Assembly: GCA_964572855.1 (NCBI GenBank)
Contig: CAZNGF010000006.1
Coordinates: 1-64,000 of the forward strand
Direction: 5' to 3'
From: CAZNGF01 sp964572855
GTDB lineage: Bacteria; Bipolaricaulota; Bipolaricaulia; RBG-16-55-9; JAJCYT01
Length of the DNA stretch: 64,000 nt
A program made the translations under genes and the position numbers. Positions 18,625 to 27,074 of this stretch are shown in pieces. Every line of letters begins with the position of its first letter. The stretch's first letter is position 1. The notes beneath the pieces were generated by a model. The model was not told the DNA's origin, did not search any database, and saw only the letters and a program-made list of their open reading frames with translations.

Positions 18625-19719
18625 GTGCAGGAAACCCTAGCCCTGTTGCGATCCTGGTTCGACGCCCCCGGCGGGCAGGCGCTCGCGTTCGTGCTGGGGT
18701 CGCTGCTGGCGGCCTGGGTCGTGGACCTCGCCGTCACGCGCGTGCTCAGGCGGCTCACCCAGCGCACGCGCTCGACCGCCGACGACCGAATCGTGGCCGC
18801 GCTGCACCGGCCCGTGTTCACCAGCGTCGTGCTCGTCGGGCTCTACCTGGCGATCAACCGCCTGAGCGCGCCCGACCCGCCGTTGTTGGTCGAGCCGTTC
18901 CCGTTTATCCTGATCGCCTCGATCAAGACGCTGGCGGTCGTTTTGTGGGGCGTGGCGGCGTTCCGGCTCTCGAGAATCGTGCTGGAGGGGCTCAGCGGCA
19001 TGGCCGACCGCGTGCGCTGGCTCGACGCGCGCACGCTCCCGCTGTTCGACAACGTCGCCAAGATCGCGATCTTCGGCCTGGGGATCTACTTTTTCATGCT
19101 GAGCTGGCAGATCGACCTGACGGCCTGGCTGGCCTCGGCCGGCGTGATCGGGATCGTGCTGGGGCTGGCGGCCAAGGACACCGTGGCCAACCTGTTCGGC
19201 GGCATGTTCATCCTGGCCGACGCGCCCTACAAGGTGGGCGACTTCATCATTCTGGAGACGGGCGAGCGCGGGCGCGTGACCCAGATCGGGCTGCGCAGCA
19301 CGCGGGTGCTCACGCGCGACGACGTCGAGATCACCATCCCCAACGCCCAGATCGCGAGCGTCAAGATCACCAACGAGTCCGGCGGGCCGTGGGAGAAGGA
19401 GCGCGTGCGCGCCACCGTGGGCGTGGCCTACGGCTCCGACATCGAAGACGTGCGCCGCGCCCTTGTCGGGGCCACCGAGCGCGCCGAGCACATCGCGCGC
19501 GAGCCCGCGCCCAGGGTGCGCTTCCGCGAGTTCGGCGACTCGGCGCTGATCTTTCAGGTGCTCTGCTGGGTGGACGAGCCCGTCGTGCGCGGCCGCGCGT
19601 TGGACGCGCTCAACACGGCCATCTACAACGCGCTCAACGACGCCGGAATCCAGATCCCGTTCCCGCAGCGCGACGTCCACATCAAGCAGGCGCCGGAGGC
19701 CGGCGAAAACCAAACGTAG
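18625..19719 (+). CDS. Small-conductance mechanosensitive channel (MscS family)
   Basis: A 364-residue inner-membrane channel that opens under hypo-osmotic stretch. Hydrophobic helices occupy roughly residues 13-34, 70-115 and 140-180. The pore helix region reads LASAGVIGIVLGLAAKDTVANLFGGMF, interrupted here as two motifs (GVIGIVLGLAAKDT and LFGGMF), followed by the MscS beta domain (FIILETGERGRVTQIGLRS and DVEITIPNAQIAS) and the C-terminal alpha/beta domain. It uses a GTG start after GAGGACACCC. The palindrome at 19716 overlaps its stop codon. Confidence 0.92.
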   Translation: MQETLALLRSWFDAPGGQALAFVLGSLLAAWVVDLAVTRVLRRLTQRTRSTADDRIVAALHRPVFTSVVLVGLYLAINRLSAPDPPLLVEPFPFILIASIKTLAVVLWGVAAFRLSRIVLEGLSGMADRVRWLDARTLPLFDNVAKIAIFGLGIYFFMLSWQIDLTAWLASAGVIGIVLGLAAKDTVANLFGGMFILADAPYKVGDFIILETGERGRVTQIGLRSTRVLTRDDVEITIPNAQIASVKITNESGGPWEKERVRATVGVAYGSDIEDVRRALVGATERAEHIAREPAPRVRFREFGDSALIFQVLCWVDEPVVRGRALDALNTAIYNALNDAGIQIPFPQRDVHIKQAPEAGENQT

Positions 19720-19743
19720 GGGCGCACGGCCGTGCGCCCCTAC
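19716..19743. repeat. Perfect 28-bp GTAGGGG palindrome
   Basis: GTAGGGGCGCACGG is followed directly by its reverse complement. It overlaps the mscS stop codon and lies between convergent genes (mscS and the lipoprotein at 19773), where a bidirectional hairpin could end both transcripts. Confidence 0.85.
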
Positions 19744-19772
19744 GGACTAGCCCTTGCAGGTAGATTCTGGTG

Positions 19773-20738
19773 CTAGATCGAGCTCGACGGCGTCTGCCAG
19801 ACGATCCCGATGCTGCTCAGGTAGCTCATGTGCGGGTTGCCCACGATGTCGATCTCGGGCTTGAGGCCTGTACCCTCGGGGCTCACCACCGCGGCGCCCT
19901 CGTCGGGCAGGCAGTCGGTGGGCTCGGCGTCGTCGCCGATTACCGAGTTGACGTTGAAGGCGTCGTCGCCCGCGCTCAAGGGGATCGTGATCGTGATCCG
20001 GTCCCCGCTCACCGAGACGTCCGCGTCGTCCACCACGGCCAGCGTGTCGGTGTCGAGGATGGGATAGTTGCCGTCGCCGTTGCGCTCGAACATCGACAGG
20101 AAACGGTCCGAGCCGATGGCCGAGGGCGGCGTGCTCGGGCAGTACGTGCTGTTGGCCGAGTTGGCGCCCGTGGCAAAGCTCTGGTCCGTGTCCATGTCCA
20201 GGAAGCCGCCGAAGTCGCCGGCCTGCACCACGCCGCCCACCGGCGCGATGTCGCCGGTTGTGATCGCCGCGCTCAGCGTGTAGGTCACGATCAGCTCGGC
20301 CGCGGTGCGCTCGAGCTTCAGGCTGGTGACGTCGTAGGCCGCGCCGTTGAAGGCGTCGACGTCGCTGTCGACCAGCTCGGCCGTCTTGGGCGGCGCGATG
20401 GTCACGGTGGCCTCGCCCGTGGCCGTGCCCTTGGTGGCCTCGACCGTGACCAGCGTGACGTCGGTGATCCCGGCGCTGGGCGCGGTGTAGACGCCCGTCG
20501 AGGCGTCGATGCTGCCCGGCCCGGCGCTCACCGACCAGGTCACGCCCACCACGGGCGCGCCGTTGTTGGTGCTGGCGCTGAAGGCCACGCTCTCGCCCAG
20601 CTCGACCACGGTGGCCGCGGGCGCGACCACGATGGTGACGGCCCCGATGCAACCGGCCAGCCCCAAAAGCGCGCCCAGGATCAGGAGCGCGGTCAGATTT
20701 TGCGTGCGGCTTCGGCCCTTCCATAACTGTTGAATCAT
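19773..20738 (-). CDS. Lipoprotein with bacterial Ig-like domain
   Basis: A 321-residue predicted lipoprotein: a basic N-terminus, a hydrophobic stretch (LTALLILGALLGLAGC) and a lipobox LAGC. A BIG2-like Ig domain follows (VAPAATVVELGESVAF to VTVEATKGTATGEATVTI). The remainder is beta-rich and acidic, with CPSTPP and DCLPDEG cysteines that could form a disulfide. GGGAGGAACG supports the ATG at 20738 rather than the upstream ATGs. It is probably surface or periplasmic; substrate unknown. Confidence 0.8.
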   Translation of the reverse strand: MIQQLWKGRSRTQNLTALLILGALLGLAGCIGAVTIVVAPAATVVELGESVAFSASTNNGAPVVGVTWSVSAGPGSIDASTGVYTAPSAGITDVTLVTVEATKGTATGEATVTIAPPKTAELVDSDVDAFNGAAYDVTSLKLERTAAELIVTYTLSAAITTGDIAPVGGVVQAGDFGGFLDMDTDQSFATGANSANSTYCPSTPPSAIGSDRFLSMFERNGDGNYPILDTDTLAVVDDADVSVSGDRITITIPLSAGDDAFNVNSVIGDDAEPTDCLPDEGAAVVSPEGTGLKPEIDIVGNPHMSYLSSIGIVWQTPSSSI

Positions 20739-20971
20739 CGTTCCTCCCGACGTATAAAACTTCATAATCACGGATCACCCCAAAGCGGCGACACTTGCTC
20801 CGTCCAGGGTAAACCGCAGGTCACGCGTTCAATAGCCCACGCTTCAAGCGCAAAGCGGACGTTCAGCGACCTCGGCGGGGGACACTTGGGAGATCGGCGG
20901 GGACCAGCGGATACCGCCTGGCACCTCATTTCTGGTAAAATGGAACCGGATAGAGGTAGAAGGAGGTCACA

Positions 20972-21061
20972 ATGGCCCGAAAGCGTGCCAAGCGACTTAG
21001 GGAGCTGCTCGGCCGGCTCTTGGGCCGGCCGCGTGGGCGCAAGGTTCTGGCGGGGAGTTAG
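20972..21061 (+). CDS. 29-residue arginine-rich peptide ORF with perfect Shine-Dalgarno
   Basis: AAGGAGGT sits 4 bases before an ATG, and an extended -10 (TGG-TAAAAT, 20933-20941) lies 30 bases upstream of the ATG. The peptide is MARKRAKRLRELLGRLL followed by GRPRGRKVLAGS, with 11 Arg/Lys in 29 residues and an amphipathic leucine pattern. No family recognised. The very strong ribosome-binding site in otherwise empty sequence argues that it is translated. It could be a small basic protein that binds RNA, membrane or ribosome. Confidence 0.5.
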   Translation: MARKRAKRLRELLGRLLGRPRGRKVLAGS

Positions 21062-21093
21062 GGAGAAAAAAGCGAGAAGATCACGTCATCTGC

Positions 21094-21123
21094 CTGCAGG
21101 GGTGCAGCCACCTGTGCCCCTAC
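21094..21123. repeat. Imperfect GTAGGGG-family palindrome
   Basis: On the minus strand GTAGGGGCACAGG pairs imperfectly with TGCACCCCTGCAG. It overlaps the dxr stop codon, and a run of six T follows about 25 bases later on the minus strand, so it might contribute to the end of the ftsH-dxr transcript. Confidence 0.5.
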
Positions 21124-22253
21124 AATGCTCTTGCCAGCCCGCGCGCCCAGCGGTCCGCCGCTTGAATCGCCTCCAGCGTTGCGGGCTGGGGATCGTGGCA
21201 TTCCAGCGCCTCCCGAATCCCCGCCGCGATATCCGTGAACGGGATTTCTCCGTTCAAGAAGCGCGACACCAGGACCTCGTCGGCCGCGTTGGCGACGGCG
21301 GGCGCGGTGCCGCCGGCCTTGCCCGCTTCCACCACGGCCCCGAACGCGGGGTAGCGCGCGGGGTCGAGTTCCCCGAAATCCAATCTGAGTCCCGCCCAGT
21401 CCAGGCGCGGCGCGTCCAGCGGGCGGTGGCGCGGGGCGGTGAGCGCGAACTGGATCGGCACGCGCATGTCGGGCGCGCCCAGGTGGGCCAAAAACGCCCC
21501 GTCGGCCAGCTCGACCAGGCCGTGGACCACGCTCTGCGGGTGCAGCAGGGCGCGCATGCGCTCGTAGGGGAGCGAAAAGAGCCAGTGCGCCTCGATCAGC
21601 TCGAACGCCTTGTTCACGAGCGTGGCCGAGTCCACCGTGATCCGCGCGCCCATGTTCCAGTTGGGGTGCTTGAGCACGTCGTCCGGCGCCGCGTCCTTCA
21701 AGCGCTCCAGCGGCCAGTCGCGCAGCGCGCCGCCCGAGGCGGTGATCCAGAGGCGCGCGACCTCCTCGGGCTCCCGGCCCTCCAGCAGCTGCCAGAGCGC
21801 GCTGTGCTCGCTGTCGACGGGCAAGAGCTGCGCCCCGCCACACGCCAGCGCTTCTTTCACGAGCTGGCCCCCGACCACGAGCGACTCCTTGTTGGCCAGC
21901 GCCACGTCGATTCCCGCCTCCAGCGCGGCCAGCGTGGGCGGCAGGCCCGCCGAGCCGACCAGCGCGTTCAACACGCGCTCGGCGCCGCTCTCGGCGGCGC
22001 ATTGGATCAGCCCTTCGGGGCCGTGGACGATCTCGACGGACGCCTTCAGGCGTGCAGCGAGCCGGTCGGCTTCGTCGGGCCCTGCCACGCAGACAAGTTG
22101 AGGTCGGAACCGTTCGATCTGCCCGGCGAGCCGGTCGACGCGGCGCCCGGCGGCCAGCGCGCTGAGTTGGAACGTGTCGGGGTCAAATCCGGAAAGAACG
22201 TCGAGCGCTTGCGTCCCGATGGAGCCGGTGGCGCCGAGGAGGGCGAGCTTCAC
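21120..22253 (-). CDS. dxr: 1-deoxy-D-xylulose 5-phosphate reductoisomerase
   Basis: A 377-residue NADPH-dependent enzyme making MEP, the committed step of non-mevalonate isoprenoid synthesis. The NADPH-binding motif is GATGSIGTQALDV at the N-terminus. ALANKESLVVGG and the metal/substrate site DSEHSALWQLL are clear, as are TASGGALRDW, HPNWNMGARITVDSAT and the C-terminal helix region. Its ATG overlaps the ftsH stop by 4 bp, so the two are coupled. The length is typical of the family. Confidence 0.96.
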   Translation of the reverse strand: MKLALLGATGSIGTQALDVLSGFDPDTFQLSALAAGRRVDRLAGQIERFRPQLVCVAGPDEADRLAARLKASVEIVHGPEGLIQCAAESGAERVLNALVGSAGLPPTLAALEAGIDVALANKESLVVGGQLVKEALACGGAQLLPVDSEHSALWQLLEGREPEEVARLWITASGGALRDWPLERLKDAAPDDVLKHPNWNMGARITVDSATLVNKAFELIEAHWLFSLPYERMRALLHPQSVVHGLVELADGAFLAHLGAPDMRVPIQFALTAPRHRPLDAPRLDWAGLRLDFGELDPARYPAFGAVVEAGKAGGTAPAVANAADEVLVSRFLNGEIPFTDIAAGIREALECHDPQPATLEAIQAADRWARGLARAL

Positions 22254-24118
22254 GTCCCCTGGGGCTGGCCCTTGGGCTTGGGACCGCCCAGGAGCGTGTC
22301 GAGCTGTTCGGCCTCCAGCGTTTCGACCTCGAGCAGCTTTTTGGCCACGACGTGCAGCGCGTCCAGGTTGCCTCTAAGCAACTCGACCGCCCGCTTGTAG
22401 CACGTCTCGATGATGCCCTTGATCTCCTTGTCGACCAGCGAGGACATGGCCTCGCTGTGCTCGTGGTTGAGCACCAGGTCCTGGCCCAAAAAGACGTTGC
22501 CGTTCTCGCGAGCCAGGTTGACCGGACCGACGGACTCGCTCATGCCGTAGCTCACCACCATGCGCTTGGCCAAGTCCGTGGCCTTGCGCAGGTCGTCGAA
22601 GGCGCCCGTGCTGATCTCGTCGAACACGACGTCCTCGGCCGCGCGCCCGCCCAGGATGCCGGTGAGCCGTTGCAGCAGCTCCTCCTGGGTGTAGAGGTGC
22701 TTGTCCTCCTCGGGGATGGAGAGCGTGTAGCCCAGCGCGGCGTCGCCGCGCGGGACGATGGTGACGCGGTGCACGGGGTCGGCCTTAGGCAAGAGCCTGC
22801 CGACCAGGGCGTGGCCGGCCTCGTGGTAGGCGATCTTGACCTTCTCCTCGTCGTTGATGAGGTGGCTCTTGCGCTCGATGCCGGCGATCACGCGGTCGAT
22901 GGCGTCTTCGAAGTCCTGCATCGAGATCTGCTTGTGTCCGCGACGCGCGGCCAGCAGCGCGGCCTCGTTGCACAGGTTCTGCAGGTCGGCGCCCACGAAG
23001 CCCGGCGTGCGGCGCGCCAGCAATTGCAGGTCGACGTCGTCGGCCAGCTTCTTGGTGTGGGCGTGCACGCCCAGGATGGCCTCGCGCCCGCGCACGTCCG
23101 GGGCCGGGACCGAGATCTTGCGGTCGAAGCGACCCGGGCGCAACAGCGCGGCGTCCAGGATGTCGGGCCGGTTGGTGGCCGCGATGATGATGACGTGTTC
23201 GTTCTTCTCGAAGCCGTCCATCTCGCTCAGGAGCTGATTCAGGGTCTGCTCGCGCTCGTCGTGGCCGCCGCCGATGCCGGCGCCGCGCTTGCGGCCCACG
23301 GCGTCGATCTCGTCGATGAACACGATCGTGCCGCGCTGGCCCTTGGCCTCCTCCTTGGCGCGCTTGAACAGGTCGCGCACGCGCGCGGCCCCCACGCCCA
23401 CGAACATCTCGACGAAGTCCGAGCCCGAGATGGTGAAGAACGGCACGCCCGCCTCGCCCGCGATCGCGCGGGCCAACAGGGTCTTGCCCGTGCCGGGCGA
23501 GCCCACCAGCAGCACGCCCTTGGGGATCTGCGCGCCGATCTCGGTGAACTTCTGCGGGTGGCGCAGGTAGTCCACGATCTCGGAGACCTCTTCCTTGACC
23601 TCGTCGATGCCGGCCACGTCCTGGAACGAGACCTCGGGGTACTCCTTGTTGACGAGCTTGGCCTGGCTGCGCGAGAACGAGAGCGCGTTGGCGCCCTCGC
23701 CCTGCATGCGCCGCATCATGTAGATCCAGATAAACACCAACAGCAAGATGGGCAGGACCGAGATCAGCACCGAGAGGAGCCAGGAGGGGTCTTCCGGGTT
23801 CTCGCCGTTGACCACGACGTCGTTGGCCAGCAGCGTCTCGACCAGCTGGCCGTCCTCCAGCGGGAGCACGGTCTTGAACTGGTCGCCGTTTTGGAGCCGG
23901 CCCTCGATCTCGTTGCCGCGGATGGTCACCTCGACGACCTGGCCGCCCTTGACCTGGGCGATGAACTCGGAGTAGGTCATGTCCGCGCGGGAATCCGACT
24001 CGCCGAACAACTGCTGCAGCAGGATGAGCGAGAAGATCACCGCGATGATGACGAACGCGATGTTGCGGAAGTTGCGGTTGCGGCGCTGGAAGTCCTCGGC
24101 CCGCTTGGGATCCTTCAA
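22250..24118 (-). CDS. ftsH: ATP-dependent zinc metalloprotease FtsH
   Basis: A 622-residue membrane-bound AAA protease for quality control. Two membrane helices (IAFVIIAVIFSLILLQQLF and SVLISVLPILLLVFIWIYMM) flank a periplasmic domain. The AAA domain has GSPGTGKT and IDEIDAVG with the arginine finger region, and the zinc site is HEAGH. A TTG start at 24118 is preferred because AAGGAG lies 8 bases upstream and the family begins just there. The longer GTG start at 24181 would overlap the promoter -10. It is followed by dxr with a 4-bp overlap. Confidence 0.95.
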   Translation of the reverse strand: MKDPKRAEDFQRRNRNFRNIAFVIIAVIFSLILLQQLFGESDSRADMTYSEFIAQVKGGQVVEVTIRGNEIEGRLQNGDQFKTVLPLEDGQLVETLLANDVVVNGENPEDPSWLLSVLISVLPILLLVFIWIYMMRRMQGEGANALSFSRSQAKLVNKEYPEVSFQDVAGIDEVKEEVSEIVDYLRHPQKFTEIGAQIPKGVLLVGSPGTGKTLLARAIAGEAGVPFFTISGSDFVEMFVGVGAARVRDLFKRAKEEAKGQRGTIVFIDEIDAVGRKRGAGIGGGHDEREQTLNQLLSEMDGFEKNEHVIIIAATNRPDILDAALLRPGRFDRKISVPAPDVRGREAILGVHAHTKKLADDVDLQLLARRTPGFVGADLQNLCNEAALLAARRGHKQISMQDFEDAIDRVIAGIERKSHLINDEEKVKIAYHEAGHALVGRLLPKADPVHRVTIVPRGDAALGYTLSIPEEDKHLYTQEELLQRLTGILGGRAAEDVVFDEISTGAFDDLRKATDLAKRMVVSYGMSESVGPVNLARENGNVFLGQDLVLNHEHSEAMSSLVDKEIKGIIETCYKRAVELLRGNLDALHVVAKKLLEVETLEAEQLDTLLGGPKPKGQPQGT

Positions 24119-24171
24119 AGGCGAATCTCCTTCGTGTGCGGCGGTTCCTCGTCTCGATTCCGACGCAATCG

Positions 24172-24200
24172 ATTGTACCACGCCGACGGATACCCGTCAA
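24172..24200 (-). promoter_or_regulatory. Sigma-70-type promoter for ftsH-dxr
   Basis: On the minus strand TTGACG (24200-24195) and TACAAT (24177-24172) are spaced by exactly 17 bases, 54 bases upstream of the TTG start of ftsH. Confidence 0.7.
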
Positions 24201-24297
24201 ATTGACCATTCCTTCTCGTTTTTCGTGCGTGCCGCCTTCGCCGCCCGTTGCGGGAAGGGAAAAACGCTCGACCTTTAGGCGCTTTGCGCGGTGGGGC

Positions 24298-24924
24298 TTA
24301 CACGCGGCGCAGCTCGACCACGCGCTCGATCTTGGCGCGCACGAGGTCGACGGCCACGCGGTTGAGCCCCTCGGGGATGATGATGTCGGCGCGTGCCTTG
24401 GTGGGCTCGACGAACGCCTCGTGCATGGGCTTGACGGTCTCGCGGTACTGGCGCATGACCGAGTCCATCGTGCGGCTGCGCTCGCGGGTGTCGCGCGCCA
24501 GGCGGCGCAGCACGCGCTCGTCGGCCTCGGCGTCGACGTAGACCTTCAAGTCGAGCCGGTGCGTGAGCTCGTCGCCGTAGAGCGCCAGGATGCCTTCGAC
24601 CACCACGATGTGGCCCGGGTGGAGCCGGATGCTCTTGTCCAGCCGTTTGTGGCGCGTGAAGTCGTAGACCGGCATGTCGATGGGCTCGCCGACGCGCAGT
24701 TGATCCAGGTGGTCGATCAGGAGTTCCCACTCGAAGGCGTCGGGGTGGTCGTAGTTGATCCCCTCGCGCTGCTCGAAAGGGAGGTGCTTCATGTCGCGGT
24801 AGTAGCTGTCGAGCGGGACGATGGTGACCCAGTCGTCCGGGATGCCGTCGACCAGGGCGCGGGCGATCGTGGTCTTGCCGCTGCCCGTGCCGCCGGCGAT
24901 CCCCATGAAAAACACGTCGCTCAC
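24298..24924 (-). CDS. udk: Uridine kinase
   Basis: A 208-residue kinase phosphorylating uridine and cytidine in pyrimidine salvage. The P-loop is GGTGSGKTTIA, followed by LDSYYRDM, YDHPDAFEWELL, MPVYDFTRHKR and the conserved EGILALY. RDTRERSRTMDSVMRQY is the lid region. A GTG start at 24924 follows GGAGGTGCG, giving VSDVFFMGIAGGTGSG and the usual length. It ends about 100 bases before the ftsH promoter on the same strand and is probably a separate transcript. Confidence 0.94.
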   Translation of the reverse strand: MSDVFFMGIAGGTGSGKTTIARALVDGIPDDWVTIVPLDSYYRDMKHLPFEQREGINYDHPDAFEWELLIDHLDQLRVGEPIDMPVYDFTRHKRLDKSIRLHPGHIVVVEGILALYGDELTHRLDLKVYVDAEADERVLRRLARDTRERSRTMDSVMRQYRETVKPMHEAFVEPTKARADIIIPEGLNRVAVDLVRAKIERVVELRRV

Positions 24925-25017
24925 ACCGCACCTCCTGGCAAGTCCTGGGGTCAGTGTACCCCTGGCGGTGCGGGACGTCCACACCGGACTTCCGGGGCGC
25001 GGGGCGGCCGCAACGCG

Positions 25018-25045
25018 TTGTGATTCGCGCCCGAGCGGGTATAGT
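25018..25045 (+). promoter_or_regulatory. Promoter-like site
   Basis: TTGTGA (25018-25023) and TATAGT (25040-25045), 16 bases apart, point to the small zinc-finger gene at 25224. The roughly 180-base leader between them and the start codon holds AAGAAAGGACGGTGAGG but no other gene I can support. Confidence 0.5.
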
Positions 25046-25223
25046 GTTGCACGGCAAATCACCCCGATCCAACACAAAGCCCGCGCGGTTTTATCCCCGT
25101 CAGGCGGAGCGGCGGTGGCTTGCACATTCTGCCAAGAAAGGACGGTGAGGACGGTGGCTTGTCAAACGCGGAACGCCCGGCCCGCCGGGGCGCGATCCCG
25201 CACCGACAACCCACGGTCCATTC

Positions 25224-25517
25224 ATGTCGTTTAACTGCCAAATTTGCGGTCAACACTTCCGTAACGCGCCGATGCGCCAGGTCACCCAGACCCGGCCCGT
25301 CACCTACGAGACCCAGATCATCAACGAGAAGGGACGTCAGATCGGGAACGTCAACTCGACCGGCTACGAGGTGTCCCGGGAGGTCGACGTCTGCGCCGAC
25401 TGCGCCAGCAAGGAATCCAACGGCGCCGCCGCCCAGGCCGAGGGCAAGGTCGTCAAGAGCACGACCGTCAAGCAGAAGCGCAAGAAGTCCAAGGACAAGG
25501 ACAAAGACAAGGACTGA
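25224..25517 (+). CDS. Small zinc-finger-like protein with lysine/aspartate tail
   Basis: A 97-residue protein starting MSFNCQICGQHFRNAP. Two CxxC pairs (CQIC near the start, CADC near residue 57) would bind one zinc ion. Between them is a beta-rich segment (TYETQIINEKGRQIGNVNST), and the C-terminus is a low-complexity basic-acidic tail (KQKRKKSKDKDKDKD). The tail suggests nucleic-acid or ribosome association, but this is inference. It is a single gene with its own promoter-like site. Confidence 0.75.
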   Translation: MSFNCQICGQHFRNAPMRQVTQTRPVTYETQIINEKGRQIGNVNSTGYEVSREVDVCADCASKESNGAAAQAEGKVVKSTTVKQKRKKSKDKDKDKD

Positions 25518-25558
25518 GCACAGCCCGCGAGGCCTTCGATCGTGGCGGAAAGGCCTTG

Positions 25559-25960
25559 CTAGGCTGCAAGCCCCCAGATCCGGGGGGAGGCCAGCTCGAT
25601 CGAGTTGCCGTCCGGGTCGCGAAAGTAGAGCGAGCGCCCGCCCTGGGGCCAGGCCACCTCGGCCTCTATCTCGACGCCAGCCGCTTGCAGATGCGCGCGC
25701 CAGCGGGGGAGGGCATCCTCGGCGGCGGCGAAGGCCACGTGCCCCGGCCCGCGCGCGCCGTGCGGGGGGATGTCGCCGTCGGCCTCGGCGGTGGCGTCGG
25801 GGTCGAACAGCAGGAACACGGCCCCCTCGCAGCGGAAGAAGACGTGCCGTTCGGGAGCGCGCGCGAGCACGGTCAGGCCGAGCACGTCGCGGTAGAACGC
25901 TTCCGCTCGCCCAAGGTCGTCCACGTAGAGGCAGGTTTCCAGGACGCGGCAGGCGCGCAA
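25559..25960 (-). CDS. VOC-superfamily protein (glyoxalase/dioxygenase-like)
   Basis: A 133-residue two-module VOC fold. The first module begins VLETCLYVDDLGRAEAFYRD, and the second has GPGHVAFAAAEDALPRW and ends SLYFRDPDGNSIELASP. Candidate metal ligands are in the GHVAF histidine and the final NSIEL glutamate. This subgroup includes fosfomycin-resistance-like and extradiol-like proteins, and the substrate cannot be read from the sequence. It stops 41 bases after the zinc-finger gene, in convergent orientation. Confidence 0.85.
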   Translation of the reverse strand: MRACRVLETCLYVDDLGRAEAFYRDVLGLTVLARAPERHVFFRCEGAVFLLFDPDATAEADGDIPPHGARGPGHVAFAAAEDALPRWRAHLQAAGVEIEAEVAWPQGGRSLYFRDPDGNSIELASPRIWGLAA

Positions 25961-25972
25961 GCGGATCGCCCC

Positions 25973-26443
25973 TCAGCGCGCCGCGGCCAGCGCGCCCACG
26001 GACCCGGACAGGTCGAGCTCTGAGCCCACGTTGTAGCCGGCGGTCGCGCCCAGCGCGCTCAGCAGCGGGACCCCGCCGATGAGCACCACCGGCCCCAGGT
26101 CCCCCGAGACAAACGGCCCGACGTTCTGCAACAGGGTGAGGGCCAGAAACCCCATCCCCTCGCCGGCCGCCCCGCCCACCAGTGCGAGCCAGACGTTGCC
26201 CTCGACGCCGTTGAGGTGGCCCACCAGGCTCACGCCGGCGGTCGCGCCCACCGGCGTCCCGATCAGGTAGCCCAGCGCCCCCGGGGCCAGGCAGGCCAGC
26301 CCGCCGTAGCTGTCGCCGGCGCCCACCGTGCTCAGGCAGGCGAAAAACCCGAGCAAAAAGCCGCCCACGCCGCCGCCCGCCGCGCCCAGCCAGCCGCCCA
26401 GCAGCTCGTAACCGAAAAACGTCCCCGGATCGATGACTTCCAT
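25973..26443 (-). CDS. Glycine-rich integral membrane protein
   Basis: A 156-residue, strongly hydrophobic and Gly/Ala-rich protein with about four or five membrane segments (GAAGGGVGGFLLGFFAC, LGYLIGTPVGATAGVSL, VALIGG-type and VVLIGGVPLLSALGATAG stretches). The spacing resembles glycine-zipper membrane proteins. The ATG at 26443 has CCTCC on the opposite strand (GGAGG) 8 bases upstream. It ends 12 bases before the VOC gene start, so the two may be co-transcribed. Function unknown. Confidence 0.7.
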   Translation of the reverse strand: MEVIDPGTFFGYELLGGWLGAAGGGVGGFLLGFFACLSTVGAGDSYGGLACLAPGALGYLIGTPVGATAGVSLVGHLNGVEGNVWLALVGGAAGEGMGFLALTLLQNVGPFVSGDLGPVVLIGGVPLLSALGATAGYNVGSELDLSGSVGALAAAR

Positions 26444-26488
26444 CACTCGAACCTCCCTTTGCAGTCAGAAAGCAGTGCTACGCAAACA

Positions 26489-26517
26489 GCCCCTTCTCCC
26501 TTTGAAAAGGGAAGGGG
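26489..26517. repeat. Inverted repeat CCCTTCTCCCTTT / AAAGGGAAGGGG
   Basis: A near-perfect hairpin with a 2-base loop lies between two small minus-strand genes. It resembles the pyrimidine/purine inverted repeats found between genes in many environmental genomes, and differs from the GTAGGG family. Confidence 0.55.
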
Positions 26518-26538
26518 GGGGAATCCCGCAAAACCCGC

Positions 26539-26913
26539 TCATTCGTCCTCGATGCAGCCCAGCTCCCGCCCCCGCTCGCGCATGGATTCGATGCGCTGGT
26601 TCGTCCACCAGAAGTCGAACAGCGAGACGGCCGTGCCGGCCGCGAAAAAGCCCACGATGACGAGCTTGGGGTCGAAGGGCAGTCCCAGGATGTCTTGTAC
26701 GTCCAAAAAGGCCACGGCCCCGGCGAACAGGACGCCGCCGACCGCCGTGCCCACGGCGCGCTGCGCCCGCTCGGGCAGCGGCTCGAACTCCTCCTGCCAC
26801 ACGATGCAGTCGTAGGTGAAGGGCACGCCCAGGTCTTTGGGTTGGGCGACCAAGGGCTGCGCGCCCGCCGCGACCAAGCCGAGCAGCACCAGTGCGACCA
26901 CCGTTGCTCTCAT
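26539..26913 (-). CDS. Exported membrane protein, unknown
   Basis: A 124-residue protein with a signal peptide (VVALVLLGLVAAGAQPLVA), then a soluble stretch with one cysteine (FTYDCIVWQEEFEPLPERAQ) and two hydrophobic segments (AVGTAVGGVLFAGAVAFL and LVIVGFFAAGTAVSLFDFWW). The C-terminal tail is charged and ends with a Cys (RELGCIEDE), so the two cysteines could pair. GAGGGGACATG supports the start. It faces the promoter of the TPP enzyme gene. No family recognised. Confidence 0.7.
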   Translation of the reverse strand: MRATVVALVLLGLVAAGAQPLVAQPKDLGVPFTYDCIVWQEEFEPLPERAQRAVGTAVGGVLFAGAVAFLDVQDILGLPFDPKLVIVGFFAAGTAVSLFDFWWTNQRIESMRERGRELGCIEDE

Positions 26914-26968
26914 GTCCCCTCCTCGCGCCGTCGAAGGTAATGAGCGTCACGTTCGGGGGCAAGGTCGC

Positions 26969-26998
26969 TTGTCCGCCGCCGAGGGGATGTGGTATCTT
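26969..26998 (+). promoter_or_regulatory. Promoter-like site for the TPP enzyme/GlcD pair
   Basis: TTGTCC (26969-26974) and TATCTT (26993-26998), 18 bases apart, lie about 70 bases upstream of the start of the indolepyruvate oxidoreductase-like gene. Confidence 0.45.
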
Positions 26999-27074
26999 GG
27001 ACGCTTGGCGTCCGGTTGCCTCATCCTTCATCCCTTGCCGGACGCGTCAACCGCGCAACGAAGGAGGCATGTGC

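Noticed and set aside
24119..24297. A terminator after udk.
   Set aside because: The small GCGCAAAGCGC palindrome and later T-rich stretch are too weak to call.
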